Assembly (NCBI RefSeq): GCF_002157835.1
Contig: NZ_CP020809.1
Coordinates: 3,534,001-3,598,000, forward strand
Length of the DNA: 64,000 nt
Direction: 5' to 3'
Source of the DNA: Mycobacterium dioxanotrophicus
GTDB lineage: Bacteria; Actinomycetota; Actinomycetes; Mycobacteriales; Mycobacteriaceae
A program made the translations under genes and the position numbers. The notes under the pieces are model-generated. The model was not told where the DNA came from and ran no database searches. It saw nothing but the letters and a program-made list of their open reading frames with translations. Positions 18,548 through 25,926 of this stretch are shown piece by piece; within the stretch, counting starts at the first letter, position 1; the number at the start of each line of letters is the position of its first letter.

Positions 18548-19426
18548 CTATGCCCCCGACGGGTTGTGCCAGCGGCGGATCGCGGCTGCGAACTGCTCGG
18601 GAGCGTCCGATGGAACGAAATGGCCGGCACCATCAACGATGACGGTCTCGTGATCGGTGAAGGATTCCTGCCACCGTCGCAGTTCCTTGTCGCCGAACGC
18701 GAAGTCCCCGTCTCCCCAGATGATCAACGCCGGCAGTGCTGCAATGTTGGACAAGCCTGCCTCGATGTCTGCGAGAAAGGCGCGGCTGGAAGTGATCTCG
18801 CGGGGGAAGATCGCGGAGGCCTCGCGGCGTCCTGGACTGTCGAGGGCCTTTTGATAGTGGGCCATCTGTTTTTTGGTGGGCTTGGTCAGTCTGTGTCCGA
18901 CCGGGATCATCACGTTGACGAAGAGGTTGAGCTGACGGATCAGCAAGCGCCCGATCGGGCTGCCCATCACGTAGGACATGATCTGCACGAGAGGGTCGGT
19001 GACGGGCCACGCCCACGTGTTGGTCAGCACCAGCCGGTCGAACGCTTCGGGTCGTCGTTGTACCGCTGCAAGCCCTATCGGTCCGCCCCAGTCGTGCCCC
19101 ACCAGCGTGACCTCCGTCAGCCCGAGTGCTTCCACGAATCGGGAGATCACCTCGGCATGTTCGGCGGGCAGGTACCGGTACCCGGGTGCGGCCGCCGACA
19201 GTCCGAAACCGGGGTAGTCCACTGCGACACAACGGAATTCCGTCCGCAGGGATTCGATTACCTTGCTGTAGTCGAACGACCAGGTCGGGTTGCCGTGCAG
19301 GAACAGCAGTGTGGTCCCCGTTCCTTCGTCCACGTAGTGCACGCGGTGCCCATCGATGTCGACGAATCGGCTTTCGAACGGATACAACTCGTCGTCGACC
19401 CACGTGGGTCGTTCCGCGACTGTCAT
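18548..19426 (-). CDS. Haloalkane dehalogenase (alpha/beta hydrolase)
   Basis: A 292-aa alpha/beta hydrolase with the haloalkane dehalogenase signature. HGNPTWS supplies the halide-binding Asn (N46); the nucleophile and second halide ligand are D112-W113 in GHDWGG; the acid is probably D241 in GDGDFAFG and the base H269 in GAGHFV. A catalytic Asp after strand 6 with an Asn-Trp halide pair suggests subfamily HLD-III rather than HLD-II. It would hydrolyse carbon-halogen bonds to an alcohol, halide and proton. It is divergent from an HxlR regulator with an inverted repeat between them. An epoxide or ester hydrolase role is a less likely alternative. Confidence 0.82.
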   Translation of the reverse strand: MTVAERPTWVDDELYPFESRFVDIDGHRVHYVDEGTGTTLLFLHGNPTWSFDYSKVIESLRTEFRCVAVDYPGFGLSAAAPGYRYLPAEHAEVISRFVEALGLTEVTLVGHDWGGPIGLAAVQRRPEAFDRLVLTNTWAWPVTDPLVQIMSYVMGSPIGRLLIRQLNLFVNVMIPVGHRLTKPTKKQMAHYQKALDSPGRREASAIFPREITSSRAFLADIEAGLSNIAALPALIIWGDGDFAFGDKELRRWQESFTDHETVIVDGAGHFVPSDAPEQFAAAIRRWHNPSGA

Positions 19427-19457
19427 GTCGAGCTCCCCGTAGACGTGAATGATATTG

Positions 19458-19471
19458 TAAAGTTCACTTTA
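19458..19471. promoter_or_regulatory. Inverted repeat between dehalogenase and HxlR regulator genes
   Basis: TAAAGT-TC-ACTTTA is a 6-2-6 inverted repeat in an AT-rich island of otherwise GC-rich DNA, 32 bp from the dehalogenase start and 20 bp from the regulator start. The position and AT-rich form suit an HxlR operator controlling both divergent genes. Binding is inferred. Confidence 0.55.
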
Positions 19472-19490
19472 AAATAGCAAGTAGGTGGTG

Positions 19491-20141
19491 ATGAGTCGAG
19501 AATACGGCCAATATTGCGGACTCGCACGGGCTCTCGATGTCGTGGGGGACCGGTGGAATTTGCTGATCGTCCGCGAGCTCCTGATACGGCCCGCACGGTA
19601 TGGCGAATTACGGGAAGGGCTCTCGGGTATCGCGACCAACCTGCTGACCGATCGCCTGCGCGATCTGGAAGCCGCTGGTGTGATCGAGCGGCGCTTGTCC
19701 GACGACAGCAGTGCGATCACATACACACTCACTACGTGGGGAGCGCAGCTACGCGAGCCGATCGATGGACTGATCCGCTGGTCGACGCCACTGATGACCC
19801 GCGGGCCCGAAGGCGACGAGTTTCGTGCGGACGGGCTGTTCGTGGCCCTGCCCGCCCTGTTCTCTGGGCGTGTGCCTGCCGATCGGGGCGTGTCTGTGGG
19901 GGTGGCGGTGGACGGCGTGCTGGTCCAACTGGCAGCCACCGAGTCCGGCGTCGAGGTAAGCAGGCCCGACGGTCGTGAACTGGCCGCCGTGCTCACCGCG
20001 GAGGGGGCGCTAGTTCTCGGACTCTCAGCCGGTGTGCTGGCGCTCGACGATGTCCGTGCGCTCGTCGAGATCGACGGCGACGTATCCGCCCTGCGAAACA
20101 TCTTCGACGCGCCCAAGTCCTCTGCCGAATTCACTGGGTGA
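19491..20141 (+). CDS. HxlR-family winged-helix transcriptional regulator
   Basis: The N-terminal 100 residues are a winged-helix HxlR domain (LDVVGDRWNLLIVRELLIRP, ATNLLTDRLRDLEAAGVIERR), followed by a C-terminal region that may bind a ligand or mediate dimerisation; total about 216 aa, longer than minimal HxlR proteins. Three start codons lie in a row (GTG 19485, GTG 19488, ATG 19491); ATG with TAGG upstream is chosen. It is divergent from the haloalkane dehalogenase gene and probably controls it through the inverted repeat at 19458-19471. Confidence 0.87.
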   Translation: MSREYGQYCGLARALDVVGDRWNLLIVRELLIRPARYGELREGLSGIATNLLTDRLRDLEAAGVIERRLSDDSSAITYTLTTWGAQLREPIDGLIRWSTPLMTRGPEGDEFRADGLFVALPALFSGRVPADRGVSVGVAVDGVLVQLAATESGVEVSRPDGRELAAVLTAEGALVLGLSAGVLALDDVRALVEIDGDVSALRNIFDAPKSSAEFTG

Positions 20142-20339
20142 GGCCAACCGCCTCTCGCGGTGTACAGCGGCGTGGCGGTCAACCCCGACAGCCCGATGGA
20201 TCAGTTATGGCTCAGTGGGGGTAACGCAATTCGACTTCTGTGACTAACCCGGCGGCGGAGTGTCCAACTCTGTGGTGGGGAGTTGGCGAGGCCGCCGGGC
20301 CCGGAAGGAACGAGAAGCGAGCGGGCGCGCGGAATTGGG

Positions 20340-21149
20340 TCACCCGTTGTCCCGCCAGGTGAGCACCTCCTTGAGCGACGTGAGGTCGTAACCGTTGTCG
20401 GCGGTGAGTTCGGTCTGGAACAACGTGACTCCCGCTTCCCGGAAGGCATCAGCACTTTCGGCGTTCTCCCACAGCGTCGAGCGTTCGATATCGGCGCCGT
20501 TGCGGCCGAACGTCGTTGCCAGCTCGTCGACGCGATCACTGGATCTGCGGAACGCGTCGAGATCCTGGAATGCATGCCAAATGTCGGCATGCCGGGCAAC
20601 AGCGGGCAGGGAGCGTTTGGGCCCCGTGCCGCCGATGAGGACCGGTATCTTGCGCACGGGCGGCGGAATCAGTGCAGCGAGCCGGTTCTCGATGCGGATC
20701 AGGCTCTCATCGAACAGATCGAAACGGGAGCCGAACGTTCCGAAGCTGTAACCGTATGTGGTGTAGTCCTTTTCGTACCACCCGGCGCCCAGGCCCAGGA
20801 TGAGCCGGCCGCCGCTGATGTGGTCGACTGTGCGTGCCATGTCAGCGAGCAGGTCCGCGTTGCGGTAGCCGACGCCGGTGACAAGGAGCCCGATCTCGGC
20901 GTGTGACGTGATCTCACCCCACGACGCGAGCGCGGTCCAGCCCTCGAAGTTGGCGACATCGGGCTGCGCGTCTGACAGGACGGGCTTGCCGTCGACGATG
21001 GCCTCCATTGCCGGGCGATGAAAGTGGTCGTAGCCGAAGATCACGTCGACGCCGAGGTCGTCCGCAGCCAGGACGGCGTCACGCCACGTGGGGTAGTCGG
21101 GCGCTCCGCCGGGCTGGATCTGCACGGCGACGCGGACAGGACGGGGCAT
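20340..21149 (-). CDS. LLM class F420-dependent oxidoreductase
   Basis: A 269-aa luciferase-like monooxygenase-fold protein. The start region MPRPVRVAVQIQPGG, the FGYDHFHRP segment, the conserved GRLILGLGAGWYEKDY (actinobacterial F420 subfamily) and VLIGGTGPKRSLPAVARHAD are all present. Such enzymes reduce or oxidise substrates using coenzyme F420 or FMN; the substrate is unknown. AGGAG lies about 6 nt before the ATG at 21149; the longer frame to 21284 adds 45 residues that do not belong to the family. No operon partner is evident; the deacetylase gene upstream is 138 bp away. Confidence 0.88.
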   Translation of the reverse strand: MPRPVRVAVQIQPGGAPDYPTWRDAVLAADDLGVDVIFGYDHFHRPAMEAIVDGKPVLSDAQPDVANFEGWTALASWGEITSHAEIGLLVTGVGYRNADLLADMARTVDHISGGRLILGLGAGWYEKDYTTYGYSFGTFGSRFDLFDESLIRIENRLAALIPPPVRKIPVLIGGTGPKRSLPAVARHADIWHAFQDLDAFRRSSDRVDELATTFGRNGADIERSTLWENAESADAFREAGVTLFQTELTADNGYDLTSLKEVLTWRDNG

Positions 21150-21287
21150 GGATGCTCCTAGGTCTGGGAAGAGCCAACTCTCGTGCCAAGTTGACTGGGT
21201 GCGCGATTTATTCCGGATCGGGAGGTCGATGTGTGTGGGGCGCCGTCGATCGGACGAACGGGCCCTGACTCGCACCGGTGTCAACGG

Positions 21288-22145
21288 TTAAGCGTCACCC
21301 AACACATACTGCGCCGCGATGTCATCGCTGGTGGTCAGCCACACATCCGGCGCGCCGGCCAGGAATTCCAAGACCTGCTCGAAGTACCGGTGCCGGAATG
21401 CCTGCCCGATGACGAACGGATGCAACGCCAGCGCTAGGACCCGTCCACCTGTCGCGGCGTCCCGATGCAGCTGCTCGTACTGGTCGATCACCATCTGCAC
21501 GAATTCGGCTCCGGTGAAACCTTTTCCGAAGATCAGCAGATCGTTGAGCTCGACGGAGTAAGGCACGCTGAGCATGCCCGGCACAGTCAACGGGTAAGGC
21601 TGATCGTCGTTGGTCCAGTCCAACACGTAGTGATAGCCGAGGTCTGCCAGCAGTGCCGGGGTGTGATGCGTCTCGGTCAGCCCTGGCCCCATCCAGCCGT
21701 GCGGTGCCCGGCCAGTAGCCGCGGCGATCGCGCGGGTGATCTCCTCGAGGAGGCGCCGTTCCTCGTTCCGCGTGTATCCGGTATGTAATGTCGAATTGGT
21801 CCGTCCGTGCGCAAGCCAGGCCCAGTCGCGCTCCTTACCGGCCGCCACGATCTGTGGAAAATGCTCGGCGACATCGGAATTGAGCAGCGCGGAGGCACGG
21901 ACACCGTACCGGTCCAGGGCGTCGATGGTGCGCCAGATGCCCACCCGGGTGCCGTAGTCGCGCCAGCCGTGATTAAGCGCATCCGGCTTCAGGTCGGCGG
22001 TGCCCGGCCAGATGCTGGTTGACGGGACGTCGGGATGGAAGTACTCGATGTTGAGGCCGATGTACACCGCCACACGGCTGCCGTTCGGCCAGGCCAATGG
22101 CGGGCGTTCGATGATTGGGCTGTACGTGAAGGGGAGTGTCGTCAT
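21288..22145 (-). CDS. Polysaccharide deacetylase family protein (NodB/allantoinase-like)
   Basis: A 285-aa NodB-homology protein. It begins MTTLPFTYSPIIERPPLAWPNG, typical of the PuuE-like branch, and contains GWRDYGTRVGIWR, DWAWLAHGRTNS, GWMGPGLTETHHTPALLADLG and a C-terminal LHPFVIGQAFR. This branch often hydrolyses amide bonds in small molecules rather than cell-wall sugars. The gene is divergent from a MerR regulator 61 bp away, so it is a likely target of that regulator. The ATG at 22143-22145 is chosen over 22208 because the longer start would overlap the MerR gene start. Confidence 0.83.
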   Translation of the reverse strand: MTTLPFTYSPIIERPPLAWPNGSRVAVYIGLNIEYFHPDVPSTSIWPGTADLKPDALNHGWRDYGTRVGIWRTIDALDRYGVRASALLNSDVAEHFPQIVAAGKERDWAWLAHGRTNSTLHTGYTRNEERRLLEEITRAIAAATGRAPHGWMGPGLTETHHTPALLADLGYHYVLDWTNDDQPYPLTVPGMLSVPYSVELNDLLIFGKGFTGAEFVQMVIDQYEQLHRDAATGGRVLALALHPFVIGQAFRHRYFEQVLEFLAGAPDVWLTTSDDIAAQYVLGDA

Positions 22146-22161
22146 GTCGGAACGGTAAGAG

Positions 22162-22199
22162 CTGACACCAATGTCAGAGGCAAACCTCAACGGTATAAA
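22162..22199 (+). promoter_or_regulatory. Promoter/operator of the MerR-deacetylase divergent pair
   Basis: A perfect 6-4-6 inverted repeat CTGACA-CCAA-TGTCAG (22162-22177) is followed by GAGG-CAAA-CCTC (22177-22188) and a TATAAAT box at 22193-22199, 8 nt before the MerR start. The dyads sit where a MerR dimer would bind between promoter elements. Which dyad is used is unknown. Confidence 0.6.
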
Positions 22200-22206
22200 T
22201 GGCACC

Positions 22207-22611
22207 ATGCGGATTGGCGAGCTGTCTCGGCGTACTGGGGTGAGCGAACGGTCGTTGCGCTATTACGAGCAGCAGGGGCTGCTGGCAGCCGCGAGGACGC
22301 CCAGCGGGCAGCGCCAGTACGCCGAGACGGCGGTAGACCGGGTGATACACATCCAGGAGTTGTTCGCTGCGGGACTGCGCAGCAACACCATCGCGGGTCT
22401 GCTGCCGTGCATGCGCGACATTGACGGCGGACCCACCCGAGAGGCAACGCCGAGACTGATGACCGAATTGTGTGCCGAGCGGGACCGATTGGACCGTGCC
22501 ATGCGGGAATTGGCGGCTTCGCGTGACGTGCTCGATGAGGTGATTGCCGCGGCTTCGGGCGCCGCTGACGAGTCGATGGCCGAATCGAGGAGGGTGCGCG
22601 GCCAGGGTTGA
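22207..22611 (+). CDS. MerR family transcriptional regulator
   Basis: A 134-aa MerR regulator: helix-turn-helix at the N-terminus (MRIGELSRRTGVSERSLRYYEQQGLL), wing ARTPSGQRQYAETAVDRV, then a dimerisation coiled coil (LMTELCAERDRLDRAMRELAASRDV). No metal-binding cysteine pattern is present at the C-terminus, so it likely senses an organic ligand or stress. The ATG at 22207 follows closely on a TATAAAT box, so the mRNA may be leaderless or nearly so. It is divergent from the polysaccharide deacetylase gene. Confidence 0.9.
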   Translation: MRIGELSRRTGVSERSLRYYEQQGLLAAARTPSGQRQYAETAVDRVIHIQELFAAGLRSNTIAGLLPCMRDIDGGPTREATPRLMTELCAERDRLDRAMRELAASRDVLDEVIAAASGAADESMAESRRVRGQG

Positions 22612-22763
22612 GGATCTGCTGGTCGACGTGTCCGTGGAGCGGGGCAAGCTGCCCGGCGGTCGGCGCCTAGCGGTCGCCACGTCGTTGTGCCGCCAGCCCA
22701 ACGACGTGGCCGTCACCCTTGTTGCTGCATGTCCGGGCCGGTTAGCACCTCGGGCTGAGACGT

Positions 22764-23315
22764 TCACTCCAATGGCTCGGGCGTGAAGGTGACGTCGACT
22801 CCGCCTACGGTCATCGTCACCTGACCTTCGATCACCATCACCTGCGCCGAGACCCGTCGATCGACAGTTTGGGCCAGTTGCTGCACCGGTGGGTGCGGTA
22901 TCTGCACTACCGACAGGTTCGGCAGCCCCGCCACTTTGGGGCCGACGGTGCGCCACCAGGTGGCCACGCCGGCGGCGAACGGGAACAGCAGCACCTGGTC
23001 GGCCTGGCTGGCCGCCTTGCCCAAGACGCGTTCGTCGGGCTGGCCGACGTTGATCCACTCCAGGATCCGGCCGGTGTAGTCGGTGAGCCGCAAGTCCGGT
23101 ACGCCAGGGGTGGACAGGCCCGCCCCGAACGCCAACTCACTGTCGACGTCGCTGAGTCGGTGTGCGCGCAGCCCAAACGCCAACAACCGCACCACCATCC
23201 GCTCATCAGTCTCGCTGGGGTGACGGGCAACGGTCAGCGTGTGATCGGCGTAGTAACCGTGATCGACATCGGAGACGGCAAGTTCGACTTTGAATACTGT
23301 TGCAGAAAGGGCCAC
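22764..23315 (-). CDS. YaeQ family protein
   Basis: A 183-aa YaeQ-like protein. From a GTG at 23315 the sequence reads ALSATVFKVELAVSDVDHGY, YADHTLTVARHPSETDERM and VVRLLAFGLRAHR, all YaeQ hallmarks; later GVPDLRLTDYTGRILEWINVGQPDE matches the family core, which has a restriction-endonuclease-like fold (E..D..E/Q). Function is unsettled. GGTGG lies about 10 nt upstream of the GTG. The longer frame to 23471 would add 52 unrelated residues. It is convergent with the MerR gene. Confidence 0.87.
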   Translation of the reverse strand: MALSATVFKVELAVSDVDHGYYADHTLTVARHPSETDERMVVRLLAFGLRAHRLSDVDSELAFGAGLSTPGVPDLRLTDYTGRILEWINVGQPDERVLGKAASQADQVLLFPFAAGVATWWRTVGPKVAGLPNLSVVQIPHPPVQQLAQTVDRRVSAQVMVIEGQVTMTVGGVDVTFTPEPLE

Positions 23316-23638
23316 GTCATAGTGTCCACCCAGGTGGTGTACGCCGACCAGTCGGGCCGCGTTGAGCGCGGGCCGAGAAAACGCCAGATGTCTGGGACAG
23401 GTGGCGTCGAGACCCTCAGCATCGTCCACTCCAGCGTGGAAGGGCAACGACGCCAAGCCATTGTGCGTCAACGCGTTTAGCGCAGGACATAGCCGCGGTC
23501 ATTGTCCGGTCTTGGTTGAGTTGGCGGTCATTGCCAGGGGAGCGTCAGCAATATTGGGGTTCGGAAACGCTGTTGCGTATCAGTGAAGTTGGCGGTTCCG
23601 AATGACAATCCCGACGTTGCTTGGGCCCGCCCCGCGCG

Positions 23639-23938
23639 TCAGTCGAGGTGCCGGTCCACATCCATGCGTTTGTGGAGGATGCGCACGACGTCGATCAGCT
23701 CTCCACCGGCGCCATCACGGTAATAGAGCGTGTGCGATCCCGCAGTGTGCCGGCGGTAGCCGGCGCGAACCTCGTCGCAGGACCTCCCAATGAGCGGGTT
23801 TTCCGCCACAAGCTCAACGGCCTGCTGAATCACGCGAACGTACGCTTCAGCCTGGTCGTCATTCCAACGTTGAGAGGTGTAGTCCCAGGTCTGCTCCAGA
23901 TCGGCCTGGGCAGCAGGGGACAGCACATAGCGGCTCAC
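23639..23938 (-). CDS. parE: ParE/RelE family toxin
   Basis: A 99-aa RelE/ParE-fold toxin: LSPAAQADLEQTWDYTSQRWNDDQAE at the N-terminus, NPLIGRSCDEVRAGYRRHTAGSHTLYYR in the core and VVRILHKRMDVDRHL at the end, all ParE-like. ParE proteins poison DNA gyrase. The GTG start overlaps the stop of the ParD gene (GTGA), so the pair is translationally coupled with the antitoxin first. Confidence 0.9.
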   Translation of the reverse strand: MSRYVLSPAAQADLEQTWDYTSQRWNDDQAEAYVRVIQQAVELVAENPLIGRSCDEVRAGYRRHTAGSHTLYYRDGAGGELIDVVRILHKRMDVDRHLD

Positions 23939-24186
23939 CGCCCGTGAGGTCCGCTGGCACGTTTCCGTGACACGAACGTGTCGAACTCGAACGGTGTTGA
24001 CGCTCCGCTATTTTCACCAGCTACCAATGCGTCGCGCAGGGCGTTTAAGCGTGTCTCGCGTTCCTCGAGCAGCCTGAGTGCGGCGCGCACGACGTCGCTC
24101 GCCGACCGATACCGTCCCGAGGCGACCTCGTCTTCGATAAACGCGTTGAAGTGCTCATCCAGGCTGAACGAGGTGTTTCGACCCAT
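23935..24186 (-). CDS. parD: ParD family antitoxin
   Basis: An 83-aa ribbon-helix-helix antitoxin: MGRNTSFSLDEHFNAFIEDEV, then GRYRSASDVVRAALRLLEERE, the DNA-binding and dimerisation region, and a C-terminal toxin-binding tail (TPFEFDTFVSRK). It overlaps parE. Start at 24186 is set by the ParD N-terminus; the longer frame to 24357 adds unrelated residues and would run through the operator. It should repress its own operon from the inverted repeat 9 bp upstream. Confidence 0.9.
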   Translation of the reverse strand: MGRNTSFSLDEHFNAFIEDEVASGRYRSASDVVRAALRLLEERETRLNALRDALVAGENSGASTPFEFDTFVSRKRASGPHGR

Positions 24187-24194
24187 ACGACAAC

Positions 24195-24213
24195 TGTACC
24201 AATTGTTGGTACA
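24195..24213. promoter_or_regulatory. ParD autoregulatory operator
   Basis: TGTACCAA-TTG-TTGGTACA is a perfect 8-3-8 inverted repeat 8 bp upstream of parD. It fits the usual site of a ribbon-helix-helix antitoxin dimer pair overlapping the promoter. Confidence 0.75.
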
Positions 24214-24349
24214 CGCCGCATGGCGCTGACCAACCACCCCCATCAACCACGACGCACCCGCGAGGCGGCGATAAGGCAACATTTGAATTGCTGCAACCGT
24301 AAATTTGCCTACATGCTGACGTCTCTGCGATCGCCTCACGTGCGCGATA

Positions 24350-25444
24350 ATGTCCACGATTAGCTGGCGGCGACAGAGCCAGCACTACGACTGGCTGTCC
24401 GGGTATCTCGCCGCGCGGCGTTTAATCGTGGTCACCCGCGCCTTGATGGCCTTTCTCACGCTGTCGTACATCGTGTGCCTGCTTGCCTTATTGGTAGGGG
24501 ACGATAGCCCCCGGGGGGCCATCCCGATTGTGATGACGTGGATCGCGTGCGCTATAGGGGTTTCCGGGCTGCTGTTATGGGTGTGGCGCTGGCCAACCCG
24601 CGCTCAGTCGGCGGCTTTCGCCCTGACACTTAACACCGGCATCGCGTTGGCGTGTCTGGCGTACCCCAATCCGCTCGCGGGGATGATCGGCTGCATTGCC
24701 TTCGCCACCAGCGGGGCGTACATCGCGTTTTTCCAAACGCCCGCATTGGTGTTCTACAACTTCATGGTGGCCACCACCGTCGCTGCCATTCAGGCGGTAC
24801 GGCTAGCTAAGTCAGGACACCCCGCGCTGGCCGGGGTTGATCTATGGCTGGTCATCGAGGTCAACATTGCCCTGCCCGTCGCCATCCACGTCCTGGTGCG
24901 CGCCGTCGCTGGCGATTTGCTCCAGGCCGACCAAGACCCGTTAACCAACCTTCTCAACCGGCGTGCCTTCAACAACAAAATACTCGGCCTCGTCACCACC
25001 CGCCGCGCCGTCGACAGCCACCTGGCGGTCCTGGTCATCGATCTCGACAACTTCAAAGCCGTCAACGACACTCACGGTCACGCCGCAGGCGACCAGGCGC
25101 TCGTCGATGTTGCTCAGACACTGCTAGCGCTGGCCGAGGACTACCAAGCGGCGCTCGCACGCAGCGGCGGTGAGGAATTCTTGCTGGCCGTCGTCTCGCC
25201 GACCTGCAATGCCGAGTGTTTGGCGGCCCAGGTCTGTGACGCCATCGCCGCCTCGCCCGCCGCAGTCACCGCCAGCGTCGGCACCGCCTGCGCCCACGTC
25301 GACGATGGCACAATCGCCCGGCACCGGGCACTGCTCAAGGAGCTCATCACCGCCGCCGACAGCGCGATGTACGACGCCAAACGCCGCGGCGGCAATCAAT
25401 CCCATCACCACGGACTCCTACACCCATACCGAGACAGGTTCTGA
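24350..25444 (+). CDS. GGDEF domain diguanylate cyclase, membrane-anchored
   Basis: A 364-aa protein with about six N-terminal membrane helices (residues 25-190) and a C-terminal GGDEF domain beginning DQDPLTNLLNRRAFNN. The active-site motif is SGGEEF, an accepted GGDEF variant, and DLDNFKAVNDTHGHAAGD supplies the metal and substrate residues. It probably makes cyclic di-GMP at the membrane. The start ATG is just 137 bp from the ParD operator on the opposite strand. It is the last host gene before the left transposon. Confidence 0.88.
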   Translation: MSTISWRRQSQHYDWLSGYLAARRLIVVTRALMAFLTLSYIVCLLALLVGDDSPRGAIPIVMTWIACAIGVSGLLLWVWRWPTRAQSAAFALTLNTGIALACLAYPNPLAGMIGCIAFATSGAYIAFFQTPALVFYNFMVATTVAAIQAVRLAKSGHPALAGVDLWLVIEVNIALPVAIHVLVRAVAGDLLQADQDPLTNLLNRRAFNNKILGLVTTRRAVDSHLAVLVIDLDNFKAVNDTHGHAAGDQALVDVAQTLLALAEDYQAALARSGGEEFLLAVVSPTCNAECLAAQVCDAIAASPAAVTASVGTACAHVDDGTIARHRALLKELITAADSAMYDAKRRGGNQSHHHGLLHPYRDRF

Positions 25445-25650
25445 CGACGTCAGATCTCTAGAAACGAGACAGCTCGGCCACGCTTCGACAAGTCGTCGGG
25501 CAAGTCGACGCCGTCTTTGCGCACGAGGGCGGAAGAGAAGAGGCGCCCAGAGTGTGTCAGGCGTAGTTGAGTCGGGCACCGCCAACTCAACTGAGAAGAC
25601 AGCCGGATCACCGAGGACCGCCAAGTTCACTGCGAAAACCGCCAGATGCA

Positions 25651-25655
25651 ACGAG
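25651..25655. repeat. Target-site duplication, left copy (element 1)
   Basis: ACGAG directly abuts the left terminal TGT of element 1 and is repeated at 34157-34161 directly after the right terminal ACA. A 5-bp duplication is the mark of Tn7/Tn5053-type transposition. Confidence 0.9.
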
Positions 25656-25809
25656 TGTTGGGTGCCAACAAATCTGAGACTATTGACAACATATTGAGAC
25701 TCGCCTCCTCGAAGATCGAACGCTCACGGATCGTGAACAGAGACAGATGATTTGAGACTTTGCTCATCGGGTCTGATTTCTGGGCTGCTGATGACAGCTA
25801 TTTGAGACT
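25656..25809. repeat. Left end of element 1 with four TnsB-type binding sites
   Basis: The terminal TGT is at 25656. Cores (C/T)TGAGACT lie at 25674-25681, 25694-25701, 25752-25759 and 25802-25809, the last three preceded by an ACA-containing tract. The close inner spacing of 20 bp then wider spacing of 58 and 50 bp differs from the compact right end, the usual left-right asymmetry of Tn7-like elements. Confidence 0.85.
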
Positions 25810-25926
25810 GCGATTCGTCCTGCTTAACCATCGGCCGTGTCGTCATGTCTGCGGTGGTCGGTCTGGCCAAGTCTTGATCCACCGAATTGCGGCGAAGTCT
25901 GCGAAGCGGAACAGACGAAATGCCTG

